Positions 27,687 through 36,958 of a stretch of DNA of 64,000 bases are shown piece by piece. The notes beneath the pieces were generated by a model. That model worked only from the letters and a program-made list of their open reading frames with translations. It was not told the origin of the DNA and ran no database searches. The translations under genes and the position numbers were made by a program. Numbering within the stretch: the first letter of the stretch is position 1; each line of letters opens with the position of its first letter. Source of the DNA: Comamonas fluminis (GTDB lineage: Bacteria; Pseudomonadota; Gammaproteobacteria; Burkholderiales; Burkholderiaceae_C); contig NZ_CP066783.1 in assembly GCF_019186805.1 (NCBI RefSeq), positions 2,493,501-2,557,500 on the forward strand, given 5' to 3'.

Positions 27687-27726
27687 CAAGCCCCGGCGGA
27701 ATACGTTCTGCTGGGGCTTGTTTTTT
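27687..27726 (+). terminator. Rho-independent terminator of the liv operon
   Basis: CAAGCCCC (27687-27694) pairs with GGGGCTTG (27713-27720), extended by imperfect pairing inside, and is followed by six T. Confidence 0.88.
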
Positions 27727-27757
27727 GCTGTCATGAATCGCCCGTAAGATCACTGGC

Positions 27758-28513
27758 ATGAGCAAACATCTGACGATTCTCACCGGCGGCTCTCGCGGCA
27801 TGGGCTTGGCCATGGGGCAGCAACTGCTGCAAAAAGGCCATCATCTTCTGAGCATTGCACGCAAGACCAGTTCTGACCTCAAGCCCTTTACCAGCAAGAG
27901 CGAGCAGCTATTGCAATGGGAGCAGGATCTGGCCCAGAGCGCCACGGCTGCACAGCGCCTGCGCACCTGGCTGACCACCCTTAAAAGCAGCGACTGGGCC
28001 AGCATCACCCTCATCAACAACGCGGGCGTGATTCCTCAGATTGCACCGCTGTCGCAATTGCCCGCTGCCGACATGATCAACGCGCTGCGCGTGGGGCTGG
28101 AAGCGCCCATGGCGCTGACTGGCGCGTTTCTGGGCGCCACCGAAGACTGGGAAGTGCCACGCAAGGTGCTCAACATCTCCTCGGGCCTGGGCCGCCGTGC
28201 CATGGCTTCACAGGCCAGCTACTGTACGGCCAAGGCGGGCATGGACCAGTTCAGCAGCTGCGTGGCGCTGGAAGAAGCGGCCAAGCCCCATGGCGCAAAA
28301 ATCGTATCGCTGGCCCCGGGCGTAATCGACACCGATATGCAGGTGCAGTTGCGCAGCGCCAGCAGCGATGACTTTCCCGATGCAAGCCGCTTTGTGCAGC
28401 TGCATTCCGCAGGCCAGCTCACTTCCGCCCAGGATGCGGCAGAGCGCGTGCTGGCCTGGCTGGAACGTGCGGACTTTGGCGCGCAAGTGGTTGCCGATGT
28501 GCGCAATCCCTGA
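27758..28513 (+). CDS. SDR family NAD(P)-dependent oxidoreductase
   Basis: A 251-residue short-chain dehydrogenase. The nucleotide motif TGGSRGMG is at residues 9-16, NNAG is near residue 90, and the catalytic Tyr155 and Lys159 lie in SYCTAKAG. Overall spacing resembles sepiapterin-reductase/benzil-reductase-type SDRs more than classical FabG. The cofactor is probably NADPH, since an Arg follows the Gly-rich loop. It stands alone after the liv terminator. Substrate unknown. Confidence 0.9.
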   Translation: MSKHLTILTGGSRGMGLAMGQQLLQKGHHLLSIARKTSSDLKPFTSKSEQLLQWEQDLAQSATAAQRLRTWLTTLKSSDWASITLINNAGVIPQIAPLSQLPAADMINALRVGLEAPMALTGAFLGATEDWEVPRKVLNISSGLGRRAMASQASYCTAKAGMDQFSSCVALEEAAKPHGAKIVSLAPGVIDTDMQVQLRSASSDDFPDASRFVQLHSAGQLTSAQDAAERVLAWLERADFGAQVVADVRNP

Positions 28514-28975
28514 CTGATGAATATCTATTAAAAGCATAGCTGCCTGCGCAGTACAGATCTGCGTGGCAGAATGTTTTCCTTGTTTTGAAGTCAGCACTTG
28601 CGCTGTACGGCAAAACCGCAATCCGCGCCGTGGGCCACATCGGCAGCGACACCCGATCGGAGTCCTGCCACCGTGCTAGCTTTTGCAGCAACCCTGCAAA
28701 GCAGCGCGCGCGACTGCCAACCCGCCATGCCTGTACCGCATGGCGTGGGTCTCTTCGGTAAAGACAAATACCCATTGATGGCGGAACTACCCTCCCCGAT
28801 CATCGAAAAGCCCACCTTCCGTGACTTGGCCCCAGGGCCAGGAGCGTTCCTGCATCCGCGTACTTCGCGTTGAGACACTCCGACCTGACAGCCGTTCGCG
28901 CCATTCCTCGTGCCCTGCCAAAAGCAGGGTGCTGATGCTGGTGCACACCTTTATCGTCTCTGGAGTTTCTTTTTC
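28514..28975. other. 462-base region without a convincing gene
   Basis: It begins with an inverted pair of the dispersed repeat (AAAAGCATAGCTGCCTGCGCAG at 28530-28551 facing CTGCGTGGCAGAATGTTTT at 28559-28577). Small frames on both strands (about 90 residues) lack ribosome sites and look random in composition. The right end presumably carries the promoter of the Bug gene, but no clear -35/-10 pair was found. Confidence 0.55.
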
Positions 28976-29959
28976 ATGTTCCGCCAACTGATCACTTGCA
29001 CCACCATCGTGGCTGCCGCCGGCCTGAGCTTTTCCGCCGCCGCCCAAGACCCCGCCAAGGACTACCCGAACAAGCCTGTGCGCATGATCGTGCCCTTCCC
29101 TCCTGGTGGCGGCACCGACATCCTCTCGCGCGTGATCGCCAACAAGCTCACCGAAGTCAGCCACTGGACTGTGGTGCCCGACAACCGCGCTGGCGCAGGC
29201 GGCACCATTGGCATTACCGAAGCCGTCAAGGCTGCCCCCACAGGCTATGACATGGTCATGGGCCAGAAGGACAATGTGGTTCTGGGCCCTTATCTGTACA
29301 AGAGCCTGCCCTGGAACCCCACCAAGGACCTGACGCCTGTGGCCCACGTGGCCTACACCCCTATCGTGATTGCCACGGCTGCCAACTCGCCCTACAAGAC
29401 GCTGGCTGATGTGATTGCTGCCGCCAAGAAGAACCCTGCCAAGATCACCTATGGCTCCCCCGGCAACGGCACCAGCATTCACCTGGCCGGTGTGATGCTG
29501 GAAAAAGCCTCTGGCATTCAGCTGACCCACGTGCCCTACAAGGGCTCCAACCCCGCAATGATGGATGCGCTGGCTGGCAATGTGGACCTGCTGGTGTCTT
29601 CCGTTCCGTCCGCCATCGGCCAGATCAAGTCGGGCAAGCTGCGCGCCATTGCGGTGACCTCGGCCGCGCGCTCTTCCTCGCTGCCTGATACGCCTACGCT
29701 GGCGGAATCGGGCCTCAAGGGCTTTAACGTGAGCACCTGGTATGGCATTTTCATGCCCAAGAACACGCCAACGCCCATCGTGAACAAGGTCAATGCCGAA
29801 GTGAACAAGCTGCTGGCCATGCCTGAAGTCAAGGAAGCCATCCTGACCCAGGGCGCCGAGCCGCAGGCCATGAGCGTGGAAGCCTTCTCCAAGTTCTTCC
29901 AGGCGGATTTCAAGGCGAACAAGGCGATTGTTGAGGCCTCCGGCGCTAGTATCCAGTAA
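28976..29959 (+). CDS. Bug/TctC-family tripartite tricarboxylate transporter substrate-binding protein
   Basis: A 327-residue periplasmic solute receptor. It has a signal peptide (MFRQLITCTTIVAAAGLSFS, cleaved after AAAQ) and the Bug hallmarks: YPNKPVRMIVPFPPGGGTDI, VVPDNRAGAGGTIG and HVPYKGSNPAMMDALAGNVD. The ATG at 28976 has TGGAG upstream. No TctA/TctB membrane genes are nearby, so it is one of the many orphan Bug receptors of the Burkholderiales. These typically bind small carboxylates or amides and may feed a permease encoded elsewhere. Ligand unknown. Confidence 0.93.
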   Translation: MFRQLITCTTIVAAAGLSFSAAAQDPAKDYPNKPVRMIVPFPPGGGTDILSRVIANKLTEVSHWTVVPDNRAGAGGTIGITEAVKAAPTGYDMVMGQKDNVVLGPYLYKSLPWNPTKDLTPVAHVAYTPIVIATAANSPYKTLADVIAAAKKNPAKITYGSPGNGTSIHLAGVMLEKASGIQLTHVPYKGSNPAMMDALAGNVDLLVSSVPSAIGQIKSGKLRAIAVTSAARSSSLPDTPTLAESGLKGFNVSTWYGIFMPKNTPTPIVNKVNAEVNKLLAMPEVKEAILTQGAEPQAMSVEAFSKFFQADFKANKAIVEASGASIQ

Positions 29960-30025
29960 CCCCCTGAGCGACTTTGCCGCTTCCCCCAAGGGGGGACGGC
30001 AGCCTCGCCGCGAGGCGGCTCTTGC
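29960..30025. repeat. GC-rich intergenic repeat, forward copy
   Basis: Starting at the stop codon of the Bug gene, the text CCCCCTGAGCGACTTTGCCG and then CCCCCAAGGGGGGACGG can fold on itself. A related segment in inverted orientation lies at 30119-30198. Together they flank the terminator at 30077. This type of C/G-run repeat resembles intergenic elements I associate with Comamonadaceae (from memory, not checked). Confidence 0.55.
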
Positions 30026-30076
30026 TTGCTGCCTCTTATATGGAGCATGCCTGTTCAAGTATTGCGTCCACCATGC

Positions 30077-30102
30077 AAAAGACCTCCATGCGGAGGTCTT
30101 TT
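30077..30102. terminator. Bidirectional terminator between the Bug and universal stress protein genes
   Basis: AAAAGACCTCC (30077-30087) and GGAGGTCTTTT (30092-30102) form a perfect 11-base-pair stem with a 4-base loop, A-rich on one side and T-rich on the other. It can serve both convergent genes. Confidence 0.85.
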
Positions 30103-30118
30103 GCGTTTCTGGAGTGCG

Positions 30119-30198
30119 GTTTATTGCCGCCGGGCCGCCCCAAGGCAATAAGCGGCCCCCTTGGGGGGCAGCGGCCACACGCAGTGGGCAAGCGTGGG
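30119..30198. repeat. GC-rich intergenic repeat, inverted copy
   Basis: The segment with GGCCCCCTTGGGGGGCAGCGG and flanks mirrors the element at 29960-30025. It ends next to the stop of the universal stress protein gene. Confidence 0.5.
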
Positions 30199-30205
30199 GG
30201 TTATT

Positions 30206-30649
30206 TCATTCGCGCACAACCAGCACCGGAATTTTGACGGCGCCGAGCACGCGCTGGGTGACGCTGCCCAGCATCAGCTTTTCCAGACCACGGCGGCCTT
30301 GGGAGCCCATGACGATGAGGTCGGCTCCCACGCTGTCCATGGTGTTGACGATGCCTTCGTGCACGGCATGGCCTTCACCCACGAGGGTGTTCAATTTAAC
30401 GCCTTCGTTTTCCATGATGGCCTTGACGGCGTCCAGAGCGGTATTGGCCTCCGCAGTGGCTGCGCTCAGATACTGGGACTGGCCGTAGGCAAAGTCTGCT
30501 CCCACGCCGGTGAAGGGATAGGGATCGACGACATAGACCGCCGTGACGGCGCTGCCAAAGACCTTGGAGAGTTCAGCGGCCTTACGTGCAGCCAGCAGCG
30601 AGGGCTTGGAGCCATCGACCGGAACCAGAATGTGATTGAACATGGACAT
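30206..30649 (-). CDS. Universal stress protein (UspA family, ATP-binding type)
   Basis: A 147-residue single Usp domain. It starts MSMFNHILVPVDGSKPSLLA and contains the ATP-binding motif GSQGRRGLEKLMLGSVTQRVL (G-2x-G-9x-G-S/T) near the C-terminus. The ATG at 30649 has AAGGAG about 7 bases upstream; an ATG at 30643 is also possible. Such proteins bind ATP and help survival under starvation or oxidative stress. It is transcribed alone and converges with the Bug gene. Confidence 0.94.
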   Translation of the reverse strand: MSMFNHILVPVDGSKPSLLAARKAAELSKVFGSAVTAVYVVDPYPFTGVGADFAYGQSQYLSAATAEANTALDAVKAIMENEGVKLNTLVGEGHAVHEGIVNTMDSVGADLIVMGSQGRRGLEKLMLGSVTQRVLGAVKIPVLVVRE

Positions 30650-30781
30650 GAGCTTCTCCTTCTTGACGAGATGGCAGCGGTGCCTGTACCGCTCGCCGTT
30701 TCAATGAATCAAGTCTGCTCCCATCATGCCCCAGCGTGTTGACCTGCATCAACCCCGAAGCTCAATCAGCAACCCGCTCTT

Positions 30782-31252
30782 TCACAGGCAGACATGCGCT
30801 GCCTCATAGGCATAGCATTTGTCCAGCAGCTTGTCCGACTTGTCGGAGATGGTGATGCGCGAGCCATCGGGGCGTAGCAAAGAGACATGCTTGAACGCAG
30901 GCTCGTTGGGCTGGCTGGGGCCATCACGGCGCACCGTCCACTCTTCCTGCACCTGGCCTGAGGGCAGATCCAGCAGCACCTGAATCTGCTGGGTATCGTC
31001 GGCCAGACGAATACACTTGGCGCTATCAATGACCGAGACAGCACCTGCGGGTGCGGCCAAACCATAAGGACAATCCTGCACACCGTGAATCGGCACCACC
31101 GCACCGCCTACCGTGATCTCCAGCCCGTTGCGAAAGTAGATCGTGGGCTCCTTGAAGGAAGTCTGCACCGAATGGTCTTCAGCAGGGGTGCAGGCGGCAA
31201 TGGCAGCCAGTGCCGCAAGAGAGGTCAGCAAAAAGGCGGGAATACGTTTCAT
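30782..31252 (-). CDS. Hypothetical lipoprotein
   Basis: A 156-residue protein with a lipoprotein signal: MKRIPAFLLTSLAALAAIAAC, the lipobox being AIAAC. The rest is a soluble domain with six or so beta strands and three Cys residues (in QDCPYG, AKCIRL and DKCYAYEAAHVCL) that could form disulfides. The frame is open to 31318, but only the ATG at 31252 gives a signal peptide. No family is recognised. Confidence 0.75.
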   Translation of the reverse strand: MKRIPAFLLTSLAALAAIAACTPAEDHSVQTSFKEPTIYFRNGLEITVGGAVVPIHGVQDCPYGLAAPAGAVSVIDSAKCIRLADDTQQIQVLLDLPSGQVQEEWTVRRDGPSQPNEPAFKHVSLLRPDGSRITISDKSDKLLDKCYAYEAAHVCL

Positions 31253-31408
31253 GCAGAAAGCAGCGGTACACAAGTACGCCGCGCAGGCCAGTTGAGTTTG
31301 AATGTGTGGCGATGCCATCTGACAGCCCGAGGCTTGACAACATCAAGGACGCGCATCATGCCGCATAAAAACATGACACTTTGTTAACTACACATCAAAC
31401 TTTTTTAT

Positions 31409-32173
31409 TCAGGCTGGCTGCTCGTCCGCACCCTGGAAACTTCCGCGCCTGTAAGTCAGCACCAGCGTGTCGCGCACGCCCGCATCGCCCAGCGGCTGAA
31501 TCGGCGTGGTTTCATGGATCATGCGCGCATCATCGAGCAGCAGCACCGACCAAGGCTCGGTCAGCGTAAAACGCTGGCCGCTGGGGCCGGTGGCTTCAAA
31601 CACCCGCGTCTCGCCGCCTTTGACATCCTGACGGTGCACCACCACGACCACGACCAGATCCACACCATCGCGGTGCGCACCCTCGGGTGTGGGGCGGCCA
31701 ATGCCGTCGGACGTGTCGATACGGAACTGATGAGCTTCCACAAACCATTGCTCATGCTGGCCTGCGGGGCAAAACACCTCGTCCGACAACTCGGCCAGAG
31801 ACTCCAGCATGTGCTGCCAAGCAGGGCTTTGCACCGTGGCGTCCTGCATGGGCGCGAATAAGCGCTGCATGCCGCCGTGCAAGGCGTTGTATTCCACAGG
31901 CTGCCAGTGCGCACGGTGCGGCACCTGCGCCAGTTGGTCTGACCTGGCCACAAAGCAGGAATGGCGACGGCGGCGATAGCGTCCGCCATCCTTGAGAAAT
32001 TCATCGGGCGGCAGACCTTGCCAGTCCGCACTCAACGCCTGCAGGTCTTCGAGATTCACCCCCATCCACTGCGCGAAATCATCGGGCCTGAGCACGGCAA
32101 AGCCCTGTGCGCGCAAGGACCGGGCGGCGTCCGCAGCCGCTGTATAGGGAGGAAGAAAGGAGATATGCGCCAT
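31409..32173 (-). CDS. 2OG-Fe(II) dioxygenase family protein
   Basis: A 254-residue protein. The iron-binding pair is His and Asp in AHRDGVDLVVVVVVHR, with a distal His in ARMIHETTPIQP and a 2-oxoglutarate-binding Arg in the C-terminal LVLTYRRGSF. The N-terminal GGRYRRRRHSCF block is typical of the 2OG-Fe dioxygenase family that includes amino-acid hydroxylases. It likely hydroxylates a small molecule, possibly an amino acid. It is transcribed leftward and has no obvious operon partner. The start at 32173 has only a weak ribosome site. Confidence 0.85.
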   Translation of the reverse strand: MAHISFLPPYTAAADAARSLRAQGFAVLRPDDFAQWMGVNLEDLQALSADWQGLPPDEFLKDGGRYRRRRHSCFVARSDQLAQVPHRAHWQPVEYNALHGGMQRLFAPMQDATVQSPAWQHMLESLAELSDEVFCPAGQHEQWFVEAHQFRIDTSDGIGRPTPEGAHRDGVDLVVVVVVHRQDVKGGETRVFEATGPSGQRFTLTEPWSVLLLDDARMIHETTPIQPLGDAGVRDTLVLTYRRGSFQGADEQPA

Positions 32174-32267
32174 AAGACGGGTGAGCTTACTCCTGCGCAG
32201 GCAGATGCAGCGCCGCTGCGGCCACGAAATTTGCGCAAGGCTGCATCAACCAAATTGCATGGATACA

Positions 32268-32305
32268 AAAAAACTGCCTGCATCGCTGGGGAGATGCAGG
32301 CAGTT
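32268..32305 (-). terminator. Rho-independent terminator of pobA
   Basis: AACTGCCTGCATC (32272-32284) pairs perfectly with GATGCAGGCAGTT (32293-32305). Read on the minus strand, the stem is followed by a run of T. It lies 71 bases after the pobA stop. Confidence 0.88.
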
Positions 32306-32375
32306 AAACACTGGCGACAGGTCTGGCGCCAGCGGTTCATCACGACAGTGACGAGAGCAATCAGAGATTTCTGGC

Positions 32376-33629
<1,254 letters not shown>

Positions 33630-33676
33630 CTAAGTTTTGTGCTGCATCAAAGCACAGGCCCCATGCGCTTGTTTGC

Positions 33677-33711
33677 GCGATAATCGCACAAGCAGATCGA
33701 TAATCGCACAA
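33677..33711. promoter_or_regulatory. Tandem direct repeats, probable IclR-regulator (PobR) binding site
   Basis: CGATAATCGCACAA occurs twice, at 33678-33691 and 33698-33711, exactly 20 bases (about two helical turns) apart. Each copy contains the palindromic core CGAT-A-ATCG. They lie 20-53 bases before the regulator start and about 127-160 bases before pobA. Confidence 0.8.
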
Positions 33712-33730
33712 AACCATCATCCCGCCCGCC

Positions 33731-34519
33731 ATGACAGACCGCCCCCCCGCCTCCATCGCCCCTGCAGACTTTATTGCCGGCCTGGCCAAAGGGCTGGCAG
33801 TGCTGGAGAGCTTTGATACCGAACGCCAACGCCTGAACGCCACCATGGCTGCAGAGCGCGCGGGCATTACAAGAGCCGCAGCAAGACGGCATTTGCTGAC
33901 GCTCACCTATCTGGGCTATCTGGAAACCGATGGCAGCTATTACTGGCTGGCGCCCAAGGTGCTGCGACTATCAGGCAGCTATCTGGCGTCGGCGCGGCTG
34001 CCGCGCATCGTGCAGCCCATACTGCACCGGCTGGCGGCGCAAACCGGGCTTTCTTACTCCTGCGTGGTGCGCGAAGGGGCGGAAGTCGTCATCGTGGCGC
34101 GCAGCGCTGTGCATGAAAAAGGTGAGCGGCTGATGGCCCACGGCCTGCACCTGGGTACACGCCTGCCCGCACACGCCACGTCCACAGGTCGCGTTCTGCT
34201 GGCATCCCTGTCGCCCGCAGAACTGGATGACTGGCTGCAGCGCTATGACCTGCCCAAGCTGACTGCCCATACCGTTACCGATATTCCGGCCCTCAAACGC
34301 GTGCTCGACGAAGTGCGCCGCCTGGACTACTGCCTGGCCCAGGAAGAGCATGAGCTGGCCATTCAAGCCGTGGCCGTGCCGCTGCGCGATATGCAGGGCC
34401 GCACGGTGGCTGCGTTGAATATGGTGACTTCGGCCAAGCGCATGAGCGGCCAGGTCATGCAGCAGGAAATACTGCCGCTGCTACAGGAAGGTGCGCGAAC
34501 CTTGCGCCCACTGGTTTGA
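33731..34519 (+). CDS. IclR-family regulator of pobA (PobR/PcaR type)
   Basis: A 262-residue protein. The N-terminal winged helix (FIAGLAKGLAVLESFDTERQ followed by ATMAAERAGITRAAARRHL) and the C-terminal effector domain with YSCVVREGAEVVIVARS and RLPAHATSTGRVLLA match the PcaR/PobR/CatR branch of IclR. These proteins activate aromatic-acid catabolic genes when bound to the substrate. Its gene is divergent from pobA, so it most likely activates pobA in response to 4-hydroxybenzoate. This target is inferred from position and the shared repeats. Confidence 0.92.
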   Translation: MTDRPPASIAPADFIAGLAKGLAVLESFDTERQRLNATMAAERAGITRAAARRHLLTLTYLGYLETDGSYYWLAPKVLRLSGSYLASARLPRIVQPILHRLAAQTGLSYSCVVREGAEVVIVARSAVHEKGERLMAHGLHLGTRLPAHATSTGRVLLASLSPAELDDWLQRYDLPKLTAHTVTDIPALKRVLDEVRRLDYCLAQEEHELAIQAVAVPLRDMQGRTVAALNMVTSAKRMSGQVMQQEILPLLQEGARTLRPLV

Positions 34520-34539
34520 CGATATCGTTTGACGCTATA

Positions 34540-34637
34540 TTTTTAAAAGCTGCTACCGCTTATTGCGCAATCATTTCAGGCAGTTAATGATGTGAAATCA
34601 ATCAATATCAAGCGCTTGCAGCCATCATATTCATAGC
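34540..34637. repeat. Pair of inverted copies of the dispersed repeat
   Basis: TTTTTAAAAGCTGCTACCGC (from 34540) faces TCAAGCGCTTGCAGCCATCA and following bases (34608-34637) in the gap between two convergent genes. It probably also acts as a transcription stop. Confidence 0.6.
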
Positions 34638-34695
34638 AAACACTATGAATGAAAGCTGCATGGCATTGCGCTGTCACACGCTTGAACTTCATCAC

Positions 34696-35607
34696 TTAGA
34701 TATGCCCGCTCTCCACAGAGCACACCTGCAGGCTCAGGCGGCGCAGCAGCTCGGCCGTGCGGCGAATCAGCGGCGTCGATTTCTTCTTGGCAGACTGCAC
34801 CAGACACAGCGTGCTCACAATATGCGGTGACTTGATCGGCACCTCAACCAGTTTCGCGTCCGTTGCGTGGCTGTGCATGGCACTGTCCGTCAGCGCCGCA
34901 AAGCCATAGCCACCGCGCACCAGATCCAGAATGGCAGGCACACTGGAAACTTCCCACACCACATTGAGCTTGACCTGCGACAGCGTCGCCTGCGCCTCCA
35001 TCAGCTTGCGAAAAATCTGCCCGCGCTGCGGCATGATGAGCGGAAATTCGTTCAGATGCTCAAAAGGAATGCTGGTGCGCCCGGCCAGGGCGCTGGCGGG
35101 CCCAATCAGGTTCAGCCGCTCTTCCAGAACAGGCGCCACTTCGATGTGCGGGTGTGGCTCGGGCGTATAGACCAGCCCCAGATCCATGCGCCCCGAAGTC
35201 AGCCATTCCGAAATATTGACGGAAAAGCCCTCCACCACCGCCAGTCGCGCCTTGGGCATTTCGCGGCTGAAGCCATCGATCAGCGGCAAGGTCAGGCGCC
35301 GTGCAAGGCTTGGCGGCAGGCCCACGGTAATACGGCCCACGGGTTCATCGCGCTGGCTGCTCAGATCTTCCTTGGCCATGGCCACGCGCTGCATGATGGC
35401 GTGACCGTGTTCCAGCAGACGGCGCCCCGCATCGGTCAGCGTCACGCCGCGCCCTGTGCGAATCAGCAGCGTCTCCCGCAGCTCGGTTTCCAGTGCGCGC
35501 ACCTGGCGACTTAGCGCGGGTTGAGCAATGTCCAGTAACACGGCGGCTTTGCTGAAGCTGCCTGCTTCGGCCACCTGAACAAAGGTTTCTATCTGCTGCA
35601 AATTCAC
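34696..35607 (-). CDS. LysR-family transcriptional regulator
   Basis: A 303-residue LysR protein. The N-terminal helix-turn-helix is FVQVAEAGSFSKAAVLLDIA then QPALSRQVRALE, followed by a substrate-binding half with GRITVGLPPSLARRL. It resembles the Nac/CbbR-like group that starts MNLQQIETF. The start codon is a GTG at 35607 with GGGAG before it. It is divergent from a Bug receptor gene with 190 bases between, so it probably regulates that gene. The inducer is unknown. Confidence 0.93.
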   Translation of the reverse strand: MNLQQIETFVQVAEAGSFSKAAVLLDIAQPALSRQVRALETELRETLLIRTGRGVTLTDAGRRLLEHGHAIMQRVAMAKEDLSSQRDEPVGRITVGLPPSLARRLTLPLIDGFSREMPKARLAVVEGFSVNISEWLTSGRMDLGLVYTPEPHPHIEVAPVLEERLNLIGPASALAGRTSIPFEHLNEFPLIMPQRGQIFRKLMEAQATLSQVKLNVVWEVSSVPAILDLVRGGYGFAALTDSAMHSHATDAKLVEVPIKSPHIVSTLCLVQSAKKKSTPLIRRTAELLRRLSLQVCSVESGHI

Positions 35608-35797
35608 GGCTCACTCCCATCACTCAAGCCATGCTATTTTGCTATAACTGCTAGCAGCTGGTAGAACTATGAACACAGATCTTGAATGCCACAATGGAAA
35701 AACTGGGCATAAAGAATCAAGATAACAAGCCGACGATATCAATAGTGCGTGATAACACACGCCGCTCATCATCGACAGTCCTATCCAGGGAGACAAA

Positions 35798-36796
35798 ATG
35801 AACCAAAAGTTCAACATGAGCCGCCGCCAGGCCGCATTTGCGCTGGGCGCCATCGCTGCATCTGTAGCAGCCCCTTCTTTCGCCCAAGGCGAAAAGTGGC
35901 CCACCAAGTCATCGCGCATCATCAACCCCTTCCCCGTCGGTGGCGGCCCTGATGGCGTTTCGCGCCTCGTGGCCGACAAGCTGGGCCGCGCCTGGGGCCA
36001 GCCTGTGGTGGTGGAAAACCGACCCGGTGGCAACGGCTTCATCGCCATCGAAGCCTTCAAGCGTGGCACGACTGACGGCACGGACATGATCCAGCTGGAC
36101 AACGTCCACATCGCAGCCTACCCCCACCTGTTCAAAAAGCTGCCCTACGACCTGAACAAGGATTTCGACATCCTGATGCCCTTGTTCCGCAACTACTTCT
36201 TTGTCTGCGTGCCGGTCAACAGCCCCTACAAGACCATCGCCGACCTGATTGCCGATGCCAAGGCGCACCCCGGCAAGCTGAACTACGGCTCCTGGTCCGT
36301 GGGCAACCCCGTGCACCTGGGCTCGGCCCTGCTGGAAAACCAGACCGGCACCAAGATGGAACACGTCATCTACAAGGAAACCAGCCAGCTGTATCAGGGC
36401 GTTGCCAATGGCGAACTGACCTTTGCGCTGGGTTCCCTGGGCACGGCTGGCCCGCTGGTGCGTGGCGGCAAACTGCGCTTCCTGGCCGTGGCAGCGCCTG
36501 CCCGAATTGCCGGTTTCGAGAACGTGCCCACGGTGTCCGAATCGGGTGGCCCCAAGGATTTCACGGCCATCGGCTGGAACGCCCTGGCCGTGCGCCCTGG
36601 CACACCAGCGGCCGTGGTCGAGAAGATTCGCAACGATGTGCGCCAGGCCCTGACGGGCCAGGATGTCAAGGACAAGTTCGCCGCCTTCGGCTACGAATCC
36701 TTCAACCCCACACCTGCCGAGTTCAAGGCCTTCATGGCCTCTGAAAGCAAGCGCTTTGGTGAAGTGATCAAGAAGGCAGGCCTGGCACTGGATTGA
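35798..36796 (+). CDS. Bug/TctC-family solute receptor
   Basis: A 332-residue periplasmic receptor. The signal peptide carries a twin-arginine-like SRRQAAFALGA start and ends before AQGEKWPTK. The Bug pattern is present but diverged: FPVGGGPDGVSRLVADKLG, VVVENRPGGNGFIA, HVIYKETSQLYQGVANGE. It is regulated presumably by the divergent LysR protein. Again no TctAB membrane genes are adjacent. The twin-arginine start suggests possible export in a folded state, but the motif is not perfect. Two terminators follow. Confidence 0.92.
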   Translation: MNQKFNMSRRQAAFALGAIAASVAAPSFAQGEKWPTKSSRIINPFPVGGGPDGVSRLVADKLGRAWGQPVVVENRPGGNGFIAIEAFKRGTTDGTDMIQLDNVHIAAYPHLFKKLPYDLNKDFDILMPLFRNYFFVCVPVNSPYKTIADLIADAKAHPGKLNYGSWSVGNPVHLGSALLENQTGTKMEHVIYKETSQLYQGVANGELTFALGSLGTAGPLVRGGKLRFLAVAAPARIAGFENVPTVSESGGPKDFTAIGWNALAVRPGTPAAVVEKIRNDVRQALTGQDVKDKFAAFGYESFNPTPAEFKAFMASESKRFGEVIKKAGLALD

Positions 36797-36821
36797 TCTC
36801 CAAGCTTATGCCTGCGCTTTG

Positions 36822-36850
36822 AAAAGCCGCCTCTTTCAGGCGGCTTTTTT
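36822..36850 (+). terminator. Rho-independent terminator of the Bug receptor gene
   Basis: AAAAGCCGCCT (36822-36832) pairs with AGGCGGCTTTT (36838-36848) around a 5-base loop, followed by more T. Confidence 0.9.
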
Positions 36851-36888
36851 CATGCCTGATCAAAGGCGCGACAGACATCAGCGAAACA

Positions 36889-36916
36889 AAAAGCCCGGTG
36901 CATGCACCGGGCTTTT
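36889..36916 (-). terminator. Terminator of the leftward AAHS transporter operon
   Basis: A perfect 28-base palindrome with arms AAAAGCCCGGTGCA and TGCACCGGGCTTTT. Read leftward it is followed by a T run, 43 bases after the transporter stop. Confidence 0.88.
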
Positions 36917-36958
36917 CTAATGTCGCCCTATCCCTCTATCGCTCTGCACCTTAATGCG

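Noticed and set aside
28591..28878. Small frames on both strands in the gap before the Bug gene
   Set aside because: No ribosome site, random-looking composition, and no domain motif.
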